Below, piece by piece: positions 9,549-19,311 of a stretch of DNA of 64,000 nucleotides (position 1 is its first letter; every line of letters begins with the position of its first letter). Origin of the DNA: Sphingomonadales bacterium (GTDB lineage Bacteria > Pseudomonadota > Alphaproteobacteria > Sphingomonadales > Sphingomonadaceae). The position numbers were made by a program, and so were the translations under genes. The notes under the pieces are model-generated. The model made no database searches, was not told the DNA's origin, and saw only the letters and a program-made list of their open reading frames with translations. The DNA is taken from the NCBI GenBank assembly GCA_004173185.1, contig SEFZ01000020.1:1-64000 (forward strand). Direction: 5' to 3'.

Positions 9549-10553
9549 GTGCGGAAAAAGCTCGGAATTGCTGCCTGCCTCGCATGTGTCTCGCTTGGTC
9601 CCACCGCTTGGGCACAAGCGGGAACCAAGCCGCGTCCGCCGATCGACTATACCGTGCTGCATGCGCAGGTGATCCTCGATCATCTCGGCTTTTCGCCGGG
9701 GATTCTCGACGGTCGCGAAGGACAGTCGCTGACGGCGGCGCTCAAGGGCTTTCAGACGTCGCGGGGGATGAAAACCAGCGGCAAGCTGGATGCGGCTACG
9801 CTGAGCGCACTTTATCCCTATCGCGACCGTCGCCCGGTCAAGAAACTGACGCTGGATGCGGCGGCGTTGCGCGGGCCGTATGTTAACCCGACGCCCAAGG
9901 ATCCCGAGGATCAGGCGAAGCTGGGGTCGCTGGCCTATACGCGCCCGCTCGAGAAGCTCGCCGAGATGTTTCACACCACGCCCGAAGTGCTGGTCGAGCT
10001 CAATCCCGGCGGCGCGCCGATTGGAGTCGGCTCGACCTTTATCTTCCCCAATGCCGTGCCGGTCTCGCGCGACTATCCCGCGGACCTGCGCGACGATTGG
10101 AAGCAGACGCTGAACGACCTCAACGTCGATGCCAACCAGCCCAAGGGCGACAAGATCGTCGTCGACAAGTCCGAGAGCGTGCTCAAAGTCTATGATGGCG
10201 AGAAGCTGGTGGCCCAGTTCAGCGCAACGATGGGCAGCCAATATGATCCGCTGCCGATCGGCACGTGGAAGATCAACGGCGCGGATTATAACCCCAAATT
10301 CCATTATAATCCGGACCTGTTCTGGGATGCCAAAGCAGGCGACGAAAAGGCGATGCTGCCGCCGGGACCGAACGGTCCGGTCGGCGTGGTGTGGCTCGAT
10401 CTCTCGAAGGAGCATTACGGCATCCACGGCACCCCCGAGCCGCAGAATATCGGTCGCACGCAAAGCCATGGCTGCATCCGGCTGACCAATTGGGATGCCG
10501 CGCGCCTCTCGCTGATGATAAAGCCCGGGACGCCGGCGGTCTTTCAGGAGTAA
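9549..10553 (+). CDS. L,D-transpeptidase with peptidoglycan-binding domain
   Basis: 334 residues from a GTG with AGGAGA 9 bases upstream. A signal peptide ends near AWA-QA; a PG-binding-1 repeat follows (about 38-80: VILDHLGFSPGILDG...), then a LysM-like stretch (EKLAEMFHTTPEVLVELNPG), and a C-terminal YkuD domain with the catalytic motif HGTPEP...SHGCIRLTNWDA, Cys309 being the nucleophile. It would make 3-3 crosslinks or attach proteins to peptidoglycan in the periplasm. An M23 peptidase gene follows after 4 bases, indicating a wall-remodelling pair. Confidence 0.9.
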   Translation: MRKKLGIAACLACVSLGPTAWAQAGTKPRPPIDYTVLHAQVILDHLGFSPGILDGREGQSLTAALKGFQTSRGMKTSGKLDAATLSALYPYRDRRPVKKLTLDAAALRGPYVNPTPKDPEDQAKLGSLAYTRPLEKLAEMFHTTPEVLVELNPGGAPIGVGSTFIFPNAVPVSRDYPADLRDDWKQTLNDLNVDANQPKGDKIVVDKSESVLKVYDGEKLVAQFSATMGSQYDPLPIGTWKINGADYNPKFHYNPDLFWDAKAGDEKAMLPPGPNGPVGVVWLDLSKEHYGIHGTPEPQNIGRTQSHGCIRLTNWDAARLSLMIKPGTPAVFQE

Positions 10554-10557
10554 GCCG

Positions 10558-11160
10558 ATGGTCTGGTTGAAGCGCATGGGCTGGGGGGCTGTCGCATTGA
10601 TGCTGTTGCTGCTCGCCGCCTTCGCTTCGCTGGTGCGGATCACGATAAATCCGGCTGAGCAACTGACGGCGGTTCCGACGGTCGTATCCGATCCCCTGCT
10701 CGGACAGACGCAGATCGATCCGGCCTCGCTGATTATTCCGGTGGCGGGCATCGCGTCGCGCCAACTCAGCGACACCTGGGGCCAGAGCCGCGGCGGCGGC
10801 ACGCGGGAGCATCGTGCGATCGACATCATGGCGGCGCGGGGCACCCCGGTGCTGGCGGCGGCATCTGGCACGGTCGAGAAAATCTTCGAGAGCGTGAATG
10901 GCGGGCATACGATCTATGTGCGCACGACCGACGGCAAGACGATCCATTATTACGCGCATCTCGATGGCTATGGCGTGGTCGAGAAGCAGAAGGTGCGTCA
11001 GGGTCAGCGGATCGCGACGGTAGGCAATACTGGCAGCGCATCGGGCGGGGCACCGCATCTGCATTTCGAAGTGAAGACCATGCAGCCGGGCGAAGGCTGG
11101 TGGAAGGGGGCGAACGTTAATCCCTATCCGCTGCTGGCGTTTGGGCCGGGAGCACGATAG
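10558..11160 (+). CDS. M23 family (LytM-type) metallopeptidase
   Basis: 200 residues. One N-terminal membrane anchor (about 8-25) is followed by a peptidase M23 domain with HRAID, HYYAHLDGYG and PHLHFE, the zinc-ligand motifs. All metal ligands expected for an active enzyme appear present, so it should cleave peptide crosslinks in the wall rather than act only as an amidase activator. It is co-oriented and tightly spaced with the L,D-transpeptidase. Confidence 0.9.
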   Translation: MVWLKRMGWGAVALMLLLLAAFASLVRITINPAEQLTAVPTVVSDPLLGQTQIDPASLIIPVAGIASRQLSDTWGQSRGGGTREHRAIDIMAARGTPVLAAASGTVEKIFESVNGGHTIYVRTTDGKTIHYYAHLDGYGVVEKQKVRQGQRIATVGNTGSASGGAPHLHFEVKTMQPGEGWWKGANVNPYPLLAFGPGAR

Positions 11161-11190
11161 CGCCGCCGAACGAATCTTGTTGGGGGTGTG

Positions 11191-12267
11191 ATGAAAGTAT
11201 TGTTGGTTCTCGCGGCGGCGATGGCTCTGGCTGCGCCGGGGATAGGCCTGACCCAAACCGCACGCGCGACGCTTAACGATGCCTGCCGCGTGGCTAGCAA
11301 GCCCGTATCCGAACAGGGTTTCGTGCGGATCGGCGGGATCGATCAATGGGTCGTCATTCGGGGGCAGGATTGCGCCAACCCGGTTCTCCTGATCGTGCAT
11401 GGCGGGCCGGGAAACCCCAACACGCCATTCGCGGACAGGCTGTTCGGGGAATGGGCCAAGGATTTCACGATCGTTCATTGGGATCAGCGCGGGGCTGGCA
11501 AGACCTATGGCGCAAGCAAGCCCGCCGAGGATGAAGCGCTCACGATCGAGCGGCTGACGCAGGATGGTATCGAGATCGCTCGCTACGCAACCGAGCGGCT
11601 GGGCAAGCGCAAGGTGATCCTGATGGGCGGATCATGGGGATCGGCCCTGGCGGTTCACATGGCGCTGGCCGAGCCAAAGCTGTTCCACGCTTATGTGGGA
11701 ACGGCCCAATTGGTGAATTACCATGCTGACGTGGCGGCGGGCTATGCGCGCACGCTCGGGCTGGCACGGGCCGCCGGCGATGCGGATAGTGTCGCAAAGC
11801 TCGAAAAGCTGATGCCGCCGCCCTGGACCGATCCGCGCAGCTTCGGCGTCCTGCGTCGCGCGACCCGCAAATATGAGGCGATGACGAGCAATCCGGCTCC
11901 GAAGGACTGGTTCATTCCTGCGCCCGGCTATGACACGCCCGCTTATGAGGCAGATTATGAGGCTGGCGAGGAGTATTCCTTCCTGCAATTTGTTGGGCTG
12001 AAGGGCGACGGAATGGGGCCTGCGATCGACTTGCCCAAGCTCGGAACCCGGTTCGCGATGCCGGTCTATCTGCTGCAGGGCGAGGCCGATCTGGTCACGC
12101 CGCCGGAAATCAGCCGTGCCTATTTCGACAAGCTCTCCGCGCCGGAAAAGGAATTCATCCTGATGCCGCGCACCGGGCATGATCCCAACATCGTCATGCT
12201 CGACACGCAATACCGCGTGTTGAAGGATAAGGTTCGCAAGCAGGCGCTGGCCGCAGAGAGGCAATAA
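11191..12267 (+). CDS. Exported alpha/beta hydrolase, prolyl-aminopeptidase-like
   Basis: 358 residues from the ATG at 11191; a GTG directly before it is an alternative start. A signal peptide (MKVLLVLAAAMALAAPGIGL) precedes an alpha/beta hydrolase fold: VHGGPGNPNTPF oxyanion region, DQRGAGKT, nucleophile elbow GGSWGS with Ser148, and a C-terminal RTGHDPN histidine region. The HGGPG and DQRG-GxS motifs point to the S33 peptidase group. The substrate is unknown. Confidence 0.85.
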   Translation: MKVLLVLAAAMALAAPGIGLTQTARATLNDACRVASKPVSEQGFVRIGGIDQWVVIRGQDCANPVLLIVHGGPGNPNTPFADRLFGEWAKDFTIVHWDQRGAGKTYGASKPAEDEALTIERLTQDGIEIARYATERLGKRKVILMGGSWGSALAVHMALAEPKLFHAYVGTAQLVNYHADVAAGYARTLGLARAAGDADSVAKLEKLMPPPWTDPRSFGVLRRATRKYEAMTSNPAPKDWFIPAPGYDTPAYEADYEAGEEYSFLQFVGLKGDGMGPAIDLPKLGTRFAMPVYLLQGEADLVTPPEISRAYFDKLSAPEKEFILMPRTGHDPNIVMLDTQYRVLKDKVRKQALAAERQ

Positions 12268-12363
12268 GCGGCCGGAGCCGGGCGCTGACGTGAAGTGTTG
12301 CGGCTTTGGCGCGTCCCGTCTAAAGGCGCGCTTCGCTCTTTCTCAGCTTACAAGGTCTCGATC

Positions 12364-12927
12364 ATGAAGATCAGTGGCGTGGACATCCGTCCCGGCAACA
12401 TCATCGAATATGAAGGCGGCATCTGGCGCGCCGTCAAAATTCAGCACACCCAGCCCGGCAAGGGCGGTGCCTATATGCAGGTCGAGCTGAAGAACCTGCG
12501 CGATGGCCGCAAGAACAACGTTCGCTTCCGCTCGGCTGAGTCGGTTGAGCGCGTGCGCCTCGACACCAAGGATTTTCAGTTCCTGTTCGCCGAAGGCGAC
12601 ACGCTGACCTTCATGGACAAGATCACCTATGAGCAGACCACGCTTCCGCGCGATCTGCTCGGCGATGCCGCTGCGTTCCTGCAGGACGGCATGGACGTGG
12701 TGATGGAACTTCATGACGAAGACCCGATCAGCGTACAGCTGCCCGACACGATCGAAGCGCTGATCGTCGAGGCCGACGCGGTGGTGAAGGGGCAGACGGC
12801 TTCGTCGTCATACAAGCCCGCTGTGCTCGAGAACGGCGTTCGCGTGATGGTCCCGCCGCATATCGGCGCCGGCACCCGCATCGTGGTCGACGTGTACGAG
12901 CAGACCTACGTCAAGCGCGCTGAATAG
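12364..12927 (+). CDS. efp: Translation elongation factor P
   Basis: 187 residues from ATG 12364; the upstream in-frame extension to 12295 has no family similarity. EF-P enters the ribosomal E site and relieves stalling at proline runs. The three-domain length and the loop [16 protein letters not shown] are typical, with a lysine at the position modified in many bacteria; no modification enzyme is encoded in this window. A weak promoter-like TTGCGG-N17-TAAAGG lies near 12298-12326. Confidence 0.95.
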   Translation: MKISGVDIRPGNIIEYEGGIWRAVKIQHTQPGKGGAYMQVELKNLRDGRKNNVRFRSAESVERVRLDTKDFQFLFAEGDTLTFMDKITYEQTTLPRDLLGDAAAFLQDGMDVVMELHDEDPISVQLPDTIEALIVEADAVVKGQTASSSYKPAVLENGVRVMVPPHIGAGTRIVVDVYEQTYVKRAE

Positions 12928-12936
12928 TTGAATTGA

Positions 12937-12955
12937 CTCCTCCCAGCGGGAGGAG
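12937..12955 (+). promoter_or_regulatory. Hairpin covering the suhB ribosome site region
   Basis: CTCCTCCC-AGC-GGGAGGAG is a perfect 8-bp stem with a 3-base loop, 9 bases after the efp stop. Its right arm is a purine run adjoining the possible suhB starts at 12956 (ATG) and 12968 (GTG). It could serve as a weak efp terminator without T-run, or hide ribosome-binding bases; the second reading is inference. Confidence 0.5.
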
Positions 12956-12967
12956 ATGGAGAGTTTT

Positions 12968-13783
12968 GTGGTTTCCCACTCCGGCATTATCACCGTCATC
13001 GAAAAGGCCTGCCGCAAGGCGGGTCCGCGTCTGCGTCGTGACTTTAACGAAGTCTCGGCATTGCAGGTCAGCCGCAAGGGGCCGGCGGACTTCGTCTCGA
13101 TGGCGGACAAGCGCGCCGAAGACACGATGATCGAAGAGCTCCAGAAGGCGCGTCCGGACTGGGGCTTTCTGGTCGAGGAGCGCGGCGAGATCGAAGGCGA
13201 TCCGTCGAAGCCGCGCTGGATCATCGATCCGCTCGATGGCACCACCAATTTCCTGCACGGCATCCCGCATTTCTGCATCTCGGTTGCCGTGGAAGATCCG
13301 TTCGGTTCGCAGGGCAAGCCTGAGATCACCCACGGCTATGTCTATCAGCCGCTGACCGATGAGAGCTTCTGGGCCGAAAAGGGCCGGGGCGCATGGGTGC
13401 AGAGCGAGCGCCTTCGCGTCTCCGCACGTCGCGATCTGGCCGATGCGGTCATCGCCACGGGTATCCCGTTCCTGGGCCACGGCAATTTCGCGCAGTGGAG
13501 CCGCATTTTCGGCGCGGTTGCTCCGGAAGTCGCGGGCATCCGCCGGCTCGGTTCGGCAGCACTCGACATGGCATGGGTTGCCGCAGGCCGTTTCGACGGT
13601 TTCTGGGAAAGCGATCTCAAGCCGTGGGACGTTGCAGCGGGCATGCTGCTGATCAAGGAAGCGGGCGGCTTCGTCACCGATTTCCGTGGGCAGGATATGT
13701 CGATGGAGCGCAGCCAGTTCCTCGCGGCGAATGACGTGCTGCATTCGAAGCTGCACAAACTAGTGGCGAACTCGCTGCGGTGA
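12968..13783 (+). CDS. suhB: Inositol monophosphatase family protein SuhB
   Basis: 271 residues from GTG 12968, which has GGAGAG 6 bases upstream; an ATG at 12956 would add 4 residues but sits directly against its purine run. The metal-binding motifs are visible: VEERGEIEG (Glu ligand), WIIDPLDGTTNFLHG (the signature DPxDGTxNF) and FWESDLKPWDVAAG at the C-terminus. It hydrolyses inositol-1-phosphate or related sugar phosphates; in enterics SuhB also acts in rRNA antitermination. Its stop overlaps the next gene. Confidence 0.92.
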   Translation: MVSHSGIITVIEKACRKAGPRLRRDFNEVSALQVSRKGPADFVSMADKRAEDTMIEELQKARPDWGFLVEERGEIEGDPSKPRWIIDPLDGTTNFLHGIPHFCISVAVEDPFGSQGKPEITHGYVYQPLTDESFWAEKGRGAWVQSERLRVSARRDLADAVIATGIPFLGHGNFAQWSRIFGAVAPEVAGIRRLGSAALDMAWVAAGRFDGFWESDLKPWDVAAGMLLIKEAGGFVTDFRGQDMSMERSQFLAANDVLHSKLHKLVANSLR

Positions 13784-14682
13784 TCCTTCTGCTCGGTCTG
13801 CTGGCGCAAACGCCTCCGCAGACCGTGCTGACCATCCCTGCCGAGTATCGCCTGATCGAAGGCGTTACCTCGGACGGCGAGACGATCTGGGTGAGCAGCA
13901 TCCTCGATCGCGTTATCGTAGAGCATAAGAACGGCCGCTTTCGCGCGATGCCTTTGCCCGATGGGGCAGGGGCACCCTTTGCGATCACTTACGATGCCAG
14001 CCGTAAATGGATCTGGATCGCCGCCAATTGTTTCGAGCCGCTCAAGATCAAGGGCTGCACCGGGGCCTGGATGGTCGCGATGGACCGCAGTGGCAAGATC
14101 CGCCGCAAGGTTCGCCCGGCTGGCGACGCGACCTTCACCCCCGGCGATGTTTCGGTATGGCAGGATCAGGTGTTCGTCAGCGATACCGCCAATGGCGCAG
14201 TCTATCGCTGCAAGGCCGGGTGCGCGACTCTCACTCCGCTGATCGCGCCGCGCCAGAAAGGCAGCGCGCAGGGAAGCGCGGCATATGATTCCGGCCGGAA
14301 GCTGCTCGTTGCCGATTACGGGCTTGGTCTGCTCAGCATCGATCTGGCGACGGGCGCGGAGACTCCGGTGCTGATGGCGGATGGCAACAAATTGCGCGGC
14401 GTGGACGGACTGGTCGCGGACGGCGACGGCTTCGTCGCGGTCCGCAATCCCAGTGTTCCCGGCAAGGCGTGGCGATTCCGAATCTCTGCGGACGGGAAGA
14501 TCGTAGACCCAATGATCGTGGCGGAGGGCGGGGCGATCGTCGATCCCACCCAGATAGCACGCGCGGGCAAGCGCCTGCTCATCGTCGGCGATGCGCAATG
14601 GACGGCCTATCTGCCCGACAAGGACGGCAAGGTTTCGGGCGTGCAGAAGCCGACTCCGATCGTGACCGTTCAGGCCCGCTAA
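13780..14682 (+). CDS. Beta-propeller protein, SMP-30/NHL-like
   Basis: 300 residues from a GTG overlapping the suhB stop (GTGA). A short hydrophobic start (MILLLGLLAQTPPQ) may be a signal peptide. The rest shows repeated beta-strand units typical of a propeller: TIWVSSILDRVIV, KWIWIAANCF, QVFVSDTANGAVYRC, KLLVADYGLGLLSI. Two cysteine pairs could form disulfides in the periplasm. No catalytic residues can be assigned. Confidence 0.7.
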   Translation: MILLLGLLAQTPPQTVLTIPAEYRLIEGVTSDGETIWVSSILDRVIVEHKNGRFRAMPLPDGAGAPFAITYDASRKWIWIAANCFEPLKIKGCTGAWMVAMDRSGKIRRKVRPAGDATFTPGDVSVWQDQVFVSDTANGAVYRCKAGCATLTPLIAPRQKGSAQGSAAYDSGRKLLVADYGLGLLSIDLATGAETPVLMADGNKLRGVDGLVADGDGFVAVRNPSVPGKAWRFRISADGKIVDPMIVAEGGAIVDPTQIARAGKRLLIVGDAQWTAYLPDKDGKVSGVQKPTPIVTVQAR

Positions 14683-14784
14683 ATCCGTCCTTTATTGCGA
14701 GTCATTCTCACCCCTCATAATGTTGCTTCCCGAGCCTCTCGGTCCTAAAGCCGCGCTTAGATTCCGCATCTGCGAGAAGGCACT

Positions 14785-15159
14785 TTGGTCGACTTAATCG
14801 AATATCTGCCGATCCTCATGTTCCTCGGCGTAGCACTCGCGCTTTCCTGCGCGTTCGTGTTCCTGCCGATGTTGGTTGGCCGCCTGACGGGCGCGCACAA
14901 GCCGAGCGAGGCGAAGCTCAGCGAATATGAATGCGGCTTCCCCGCGTTCGAAGATTCGCGCAGCCAGTTTGACGTTCGCTTCTATCTGGTCGCGATCCTC
15001 TTCATCATCTTCGATCTTGAAGCAGCGTTCCTGTTTCCCTGGGCCGTCTCGGTGTTCGATCTGGGCTGGGCCGCGTGGATCTCGATGATGATCTTTATCG
15101 GCGAGCTTACGCTTGGCCTTGTTTACGCGTGGAAGAAGGGAGCGCTCGAGTGGGAGTAG
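14785..15159 (+). CDS. nuoA: NADH-quinone oxidoreductase subunit A
   Basis: 124 residues from TTG 14785 with GAGAAGG upstream. Three membrane helices and the loop with [21 protein letters not shown], including the family's conserved Cys loop, are clear. NuoA lies at the junction of the membrane arm and the quinone site of complex I. It opens the operon; nuoB starts inside its last codons. Confidence 0.95.
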   Translation: MVDLIEYLPILMFLGVALALSCAFVFLPMLVGRLTGAHKPSEAKLSEYECGFPAFEDSRSQFDVRFYLVAILFIIFDLEAAFLFPWAVSVFDLGWAAWISMMIFIGELTLGLVYAWKKGALEWE

Positions 15160-15716
15160 AACTCAGCGCACAGCCGTCGTCGCTTGGCGGCGGGCTGGTC
15201 CCGCCAGCGGGAACGCTGCCGGACGTCGGTTTCCTGAACGACATCAATGCCGAAGTTGGCGACAAGGGTTTCCTGGTCACGTCGACCGAAGAGCTGTTCC
15301 AATGGGCGCGCACCGGCTCGCTGTGGTGGATGACCTTCGGGCTCGCCTGCTGCGCGGTCGAGATGATCCATGTGAACATGCCGCGCTATGACATGGAGCG
15401 TTTCGGCGCTGCGCCGCGCGCTTCCCCGCGCCAGTCGGACGTGATGATTGTTGCGGGCACGCTCTGCAACAAGATGGCTCCGGCGCTGCGCCGGGTTTAC
15501 GATCAGATGTCTGAGCCGAAATATGTGATTTCGATGGGTTCGTGCGCGAATGGCGGGGGCTATTATCACTATAGCTATTCGGTCGTGCGCGGATGCGATC
15601 GCATCGTCCCGGTCGATATCTATGTGCCGGGTTGCCCGCCGACTGCTGAGGCGCTGTTGTACGGCGTGATGCAGCTTCAGCGGAAGATCCGCCGCAGCGG
15701 GACGCTGGAACGGTGA
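15150..15716 (+). CDS. nuoB: NADH-quinone oxidoreductase subunit B
   Basis: 188 residues from GTG 15150, overlapping nuoA by 10 bases, with GGGAG about 8 bases upstream; the frame is open further upstream inside nuoA. The cysteines that hold the terminal N2 [4Fe-4S] cluster are visible in [20 protein letters not shown] and [12 protein letters not shown]. It forms the quinone-reducing site with NuoD. Confidence 0.95.
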   Translation: MGVELSAQPSSLGGGLVPPAGTLPDVGFLNDINAEVGDKGFLVTSTEELFQWARTGSLWWMTFGLACCAVEMIHVNMPRYDMERFGAAPRASPRQSDVMIVAGTLCNKMAPALRRVYDQMSEPKYVISMGSCANGGGYYHYSYSVVRGCDRIVPVDIYVPGCPPTAEALLYGVMQLQRKIRRSGTLER

Positions 15717-16111
15717 GCGCCGTCAATCAGATTCGCGGCCTGTCGCCCTGCCTGATGGTGCAGGACGTGGTGCGCGCGCATTCCTATTACATTGAGAAGC
15801 TCGGCTTCGAGAGCCCGCGCTTCTGGGGTGAACCGCCGACCTCTTGCATCGTCGGCCGTGGCAGCTTCGATCTGATGCTGGCGCAGGTGGATGCCGGCAA
15901 TGCGACGCATCCCAATGCAGAGAATGAAGGCCGGATCGACGCCTATTTCTGGGTTCATGACGTCGATGCGCTGTACGCCGAATATAAGGGCAATGGCGCG
16001 GATCTGACCGGTGAGCCCGAAGACCAGCCTTATGGCATGCGGGAGATTCGGGTGCGTGATCTGGACGGCCACATGCTGTGCTTCGGCCAGGGGGACACGG
16101 CCAATGCGTAG
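15713..16111 (+). CDS. VOC-family (glyoxalase/bleomycin-resistance-like) protein
   Basis: 132 residues from GTG 15713, overlapping the nuoB stop (GTGA). It shows the vicinal-oxygen-chelate pattern: [24 protein letters not shown]-type start, [13 protein letters not shown] in the middle and [17 protein letters not shown] at the end. It is not a complex I subunit, yet is embedded and translationally coupled between nuoB and nuoC. Substrate unknown; toxic aldehyde removal near a redox enzyme would be speculation. Confidence 0.8.
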   Translation: MSAVNQIRGLSPCLMVQDVVRAHSYYIEKLGFESPRFWGEPPTSCIVGRGSFDLMLAQVDAGNATHPNAENEGRIDAYFWVHDVDALYAEYKGNGADLTGEPEDQPYGMREIRVRDLDGHMLCFGQGDTANA

Positions 16112-16934
16112 TGCAGCACCCCGCATGATCGACCGCGACGATTCGGTATGGGCGCCTCTGCTGGGCGATGGCGTAACCCGCCGTCCCGGCGTCGAGGTTG
16201 CGTTCAACGTGCCGCGCGCACGGTTGCTCGAAGTCATCGACCGCCTGCGCGTCGAGTTCGAATATCAGCAGCTGATGGAGATCGCCGGCGCTGACTATCC
16301 GGAGCGCGCCGAGCGTTTCGACGTGGTCTATTGCCTGCTGTCGCTCACCAAGAACCATCGCATCCGCGTGCATGTCACCACCGATGAGGTGCAGGCAGTG
16401 CCTTCGGTCACGCAGATCTGGCCGGTTGCCGGCTGGCTCGAGCGCGAAGTGTACGACATGTATGGCGTGCTGTTTGACGGGAACGATGATCTGCGCCGTA
16501 TCCTGACCGACTATGGTTTCGTCGGGCATCCGCTGCGGAAGGATTTCCCGCAGACCGGCTATGTCGAGCTGCGGTACTCCGAAGAAGCCAAACGCGTGGT
16601 TTATGAGCCGGTCAAGCTGGCGCAGGACTTCCGCAGCTTTGATTTCATGAGCCCGTGGGAAGGCGCGCAATATGTGCTGCCGGGTGACGAGAAGGCGGCG
16701 ACCCCGCCGGCTCCGCAGCCCGAAGCCAAGGGTGCGCCGACGCCGCTAAAGGCTGACGAGATTTCCAAGTCTGCGCCTGCCGCCAAGCCAGAAAAGGCCA
16801 AGGTGACCAAGCCCAAGACCAGCGACTCGACCGCGCAGACCGGCGCGGGCAAGCCCGGACCCGATGCTGGCCCTGCGCCGGCAAAGAAACCCCGCAAGCC
16901 GAGCGTCAAGAAAACGCCCGAGGGTAAAGCGTAA
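16104..16934 (+). CDS. nuoC: NADH-quinone oxidoreductase subunit C with C-terminal tail
   Basis: About 276 residues from ATG 16104 (8-base overlap with the VOC gene, AGGGGGA upstream); ATG 16125 is an alternative. The NuoC core ends near residue 195 and contains the signature [20 protein letters not shown] and GHPLRKDFP. The last 80 or so residues are a disordered tail rich in Ala, Pro and Lys (for example [15 protein letters not shown]), longer than the E. coli-type domain. Its overlap with nuoD confirms the operon. Confidence 0.93.
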   Translation: MRSAAPRMIDRDDSVWAPLLGDGVTRRPGVEVAFNVPRARLLEVIDRLRVEFEYQQLMEIAGADYPERAERFDVVYCLLSLTKNHRIRVHVTTDEVQAVPSVTQIWPVAGWLEREVYDMYGVLFDGNDDLRRILTDYGFVGHPLRKDFPQTGYVELRYSEEAKRVVYEPVKLAQDFRSFDFMSPWEGAQYVLPGDEKAATPPAPQPEAKGAPTPLKADEISKSAPAAKPEKAKVTKPKTSDSTAQTGAGKPGPDAGPAPAKKPRKPSVKKTPEGKA

Positions 16935-18169
16935 TGGCTGAATATCTCGACGAGATCGAAGGCGTCACCGACGGCGGCAAGCCGGAGCCGGGCGACACCG
17001 AGATCCAGAACTACACGATCAATTTCGGTCCCCAGCATCCGGCGGCGCACGGCGTGCTGCGTCTGGTGCTGGAGCTTGACGGCGAAATCGTCGAGCGCGT
17101 CGACCCGCATATCGGCCTGCTCCATCGCGGCACCGAGAAGCTGATCGAATATAAGACCTATACGCAGGCGCTGCCGTATTTCGATCGCTTCGATTATTGC
17201 TCGCCGCTGGCGCAGGAGCATTCGTATGTGCTCGCGGTCGAGAAATTGCTCGATCTCGAGGTGCCGCTCAGGGGTCAGTATCTGCGCGTTTTCTTCGCCG
17301 AGCTGACGCGCATCTGCAATCACATGCTGAACCTCGGCAGCCACGTGATGGACGTTGGCGCGATGACGCCGAACCTGTGGATGTTCGAAATCCGCGAGGA
17401 TTGCCTGAACTTCTTCGAGCGTGCTTCCGGCGCGCGGATGCATTCCAACTATTTCCGCGTTGGCGGCGTCCGTCAGGACGTGCCGCTCAAGCTGCTCACC
17501 GATATCGGCGAATGGCTCGACACGCGCCTGCCGCGTTTGTTCGAGGATGCGATCAGCCTCGTCGCCGAGAACCGCATCTTCAAGCAGCGCAACGTTGATA
17601 TCGCCGTGGTCAGCCGCGACGACGCGATCAAATGGGGCTTTTCCGGTCCGATGATCCGCGCCGCGGGCATTCCGTGGGATCTGCGCAAGTCGCAGCCTTA
17701 TGACGTGTATGACCGGATGGATTTCGAGATCCCCGTCGGCACGCGCGGCGATTGCTATGACCGGTTCATGGTGCGCGTCGAGGAGGTCCGCCAGTCTGCG
17801 CGGATCATGAAGCAGTGCCTCAACGAAATGCCCGAAGGCCCGGTGCTGACGCTCGATCGCAAGGTCGCCCCGCCCAAGCGCGGCGAGATGAAGCAGTCGA
17901 TGGAAGCGCTGATCCACCACTTCAAGCTGTTCACCGAAGGCTATCACGTCCCCGCGGGCGAAGTGTATGTGGCGACCGAGAGCCCCAAGGGCGAATTCGG
18001 CGTTTATCTGGTCAGCGACGGCTCCAACAAGCCGTATCGCTGCAAGGTGCGGCCAACCGCATTCTCGCATTTGCAGGCAATGGACTTCATGTCGCGCGGC
18101 CACATGCTGGCGGACACGACTGCCATTCTCGGCGCGATGGATATCGTGTTCGGGGAGTGTGACCGGTGA
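16934..18169 (+). CDS. nuoD: NADH-quinone oxidoreductase subunit D
   Basis: 411 residues; start overlaps the nuoC stop by one base. The 49-kDa quinone-site subunit shows [15 protein letters not shown] near residue 35, [12 protein letters not shown], and the C-terminal [13 protein letters not shown]. It builds the quinone-binding cavity together with NuoB. Confidence 0.97.
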   Translation: MAEYLDEIEGVTDGGKPEPGDTEIQNYTINFGPQHPAAHGVLRLVLELDGEIVERVDPHIGLLHRGTEKLIEYKTYTQALPYFDRFDYCSPLAQEHSYVLAVEKLLDLEVPLRGQYLRVFFAELTRICNHMLNLGSHVMDVGAMTPNLWMFEIREDCLNFFERASGARMHSNYFRVGGVRQDVPLKLLTDIGEWLDTRLPRLFEDAISLVAENRIFKQRNVDIAVVSRDDAIKWGFSGPMIRAAGIPWDLRKSQPYDVYDRMDFEIPVGTRGDCYDRFMVRVEEVRQSARIMKQCLNEMPEGPVLTLDRKVAPPKRGEMKQSMEALIHHFKLFTEGYHVPAGEVYVATESPKGEFGVYLVSDGSNKPYRCKVRPTAFSHLQAMDFMSRGHMLADTTAILGAMDIVFGECDR

Positions 18170-18294
18170 TGTCCGCGATCCTCCGCTGGGGCCAAAGCAT
18201 GCCCAAAATCCTCCACGTCGTGATGGGCCTCATGTCGGGCGGCCTGGTCGCCTACGACGCGAGCAAGAAGTTCAAAGATCAGAAAAATGGCTGA
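18169..18294 (+). CDS. 41-residue protein in the nuo operon
   Basis: Sequence starts [20 protein letters not shown] and ends DASKKFKDQKNG. One weakly hydrophobic stretch (about 13-28) and a basic tail suggest a membrane-associated micropeptide. Its ATG overlaps the nuoD stop (TGATG) and its end overlaps the following NTF2-like gene by 8 bases, so it is translationally embedded on both sides, which supports it being real. Function unknown. Confidence 0.6.
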   Translation: MSAILRWGQSMPKILHVVMGLMSGGLVAYDASKKFKDQKNG

Positions 18295-18640
18295 GATCCT
18301 CACCATCAGCCGCCACATGGCGATCGTCGATCAGGCGATGGCGCATTACAATGCTCTCGATGCAGACGCCTATGCGGACATGTTCGCAGAGAATGGCAGC
18401 GAAGCGATGTATCGCGGCGATGTCGTGCGCGAGGGCCGCGAAGGCGTGCGTTCGGGGATGAAGGCGGTTTTCGCCGAATTCCCGGAGAACCGCGCTGAAG
18501 TCCTCCAGAGCTTCGAACTGGGCGACCGGATCGTGCTGCATGAGCGGGTCTATCGCTCGATCACCGCCACGCCCTTCGACGTGATGACTGTCTATTCCTT
18601 CAGCGGCGACAAGATCGACCGCGTGGAGTTCATTCGATAA
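18287..18640 (+). CDS. NTF2-like (SnoaL-type) protein
   Basis: 117 residues with the cone-shaped SnoaL/NTF2 pattern: helix MAIVDQAMAHYNALDADAYA, FAENGSEAMY, then strands DRIVLHERVYRS and VMTVYSFSGDKIDRVEFI. Such folds are small ligand-binding or isomerase-like proteins. It sits between nuoD and nuoE, its stop sharing a base with the nuoE ATG. It is not a known complex I subunit. Confidence 0.75.
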   Translation: MAEILTISRHMAIVDQAMAHYNALDADAYADMFAENGSEAMYRGDVVREGREGVRSGMKAVFAEFPENRAEVLQSFELGDRIVLHERVYRSITATPFDVMTVYSFSGDKIDRVEFIR

Positions 18641-19311
18641 TGGCTGACGCACCCCAACTTCCCGACGAAGCAGAAACCCGCGCACGCTGGGGCAATTTCG
18701 CATGGACTGCGGAAAATGCCGAGAAGGCGCGCGATATTGCGAGCCGCTATCCGGCGAACCGTCGCTTGTCCTGCTCGCTCCCGTTCCTCGATCTGGCGCA
18801 GCGTCAGGTGGGGGCGGAAACCAATACGCAGGGCTGGCTGCCGATCCCGGTGATCGAGTTCGTAGCGCGCGAAATCGGCGTACCTTATATCCGCATTTTC
18901 GAAGTCGCGACCTTCTACACGATGTATAATCTCGTGCCGGTCGGACGCTTCCACGTGCAGGTTTGCGGCACGACGCCGTGCATGCTGCGCGGTTCGGACG
19001 ATGTGATGGCGGCATGCAAGAGCCGCGGGATGCACAAGGGCGCGACGACCGCCGATGGGCTGTTCACGCTCACCGAAGTCGAGTGCCTGGGCAATTGCGC
19101 CTCGGCACCGATGGTGCAGATCAACGATGATAATTTCGAGGATTTGACCTTCGATCGTACGATCGCGGTGCTCGATGCGCTGGCCAAGGGCGAGAGTCCC
19201 AAGCCGGGCTCGCAGGAGCCGGGCCGCCACACCGTCGAGGCATATGGCGGCACTACCAACCTCACCGCGATGGTGAACGAAAACCACGATTATCGGGGGG
19301 AATGGGCATGA
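18640..19311 (+). CDS. nuoE: NADH-quinone oxidoreductase subunit E
   Basis: 223 residues. The thioredoxin-like 24-kDa subunit with a [2Fe-2S] cluster: VCGTTPCMLRG and VECLGNCASAPMVQ supply the four cysteines. The C-terminal 50 residues after the cluster domain (GSQEPGRHTVEAYGG...) form a short tail common in alphaproteobacteria. The stop overlaps a 56-codon gene. Confidence 0.95.
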   Translation: MADAPQLPDEAETRARWGNFAWTAENAEKARDIASRYPANRRLSCSLPFLDLAQRQVGAETNTQGWLPIPVIEFVAREIGVPYIRIFEVATFYTMYNLVPVGRFHVQVCGTTPCMLRGSDDVMAACKSRGMHKGATTADGLFTLTEVECLGNCASAPMVQINDDNFEDLTFDRTIAVLDALAKGESPKPGSQEPGRHTVEAYGGTTNLTAMVNENHDYRGEWA

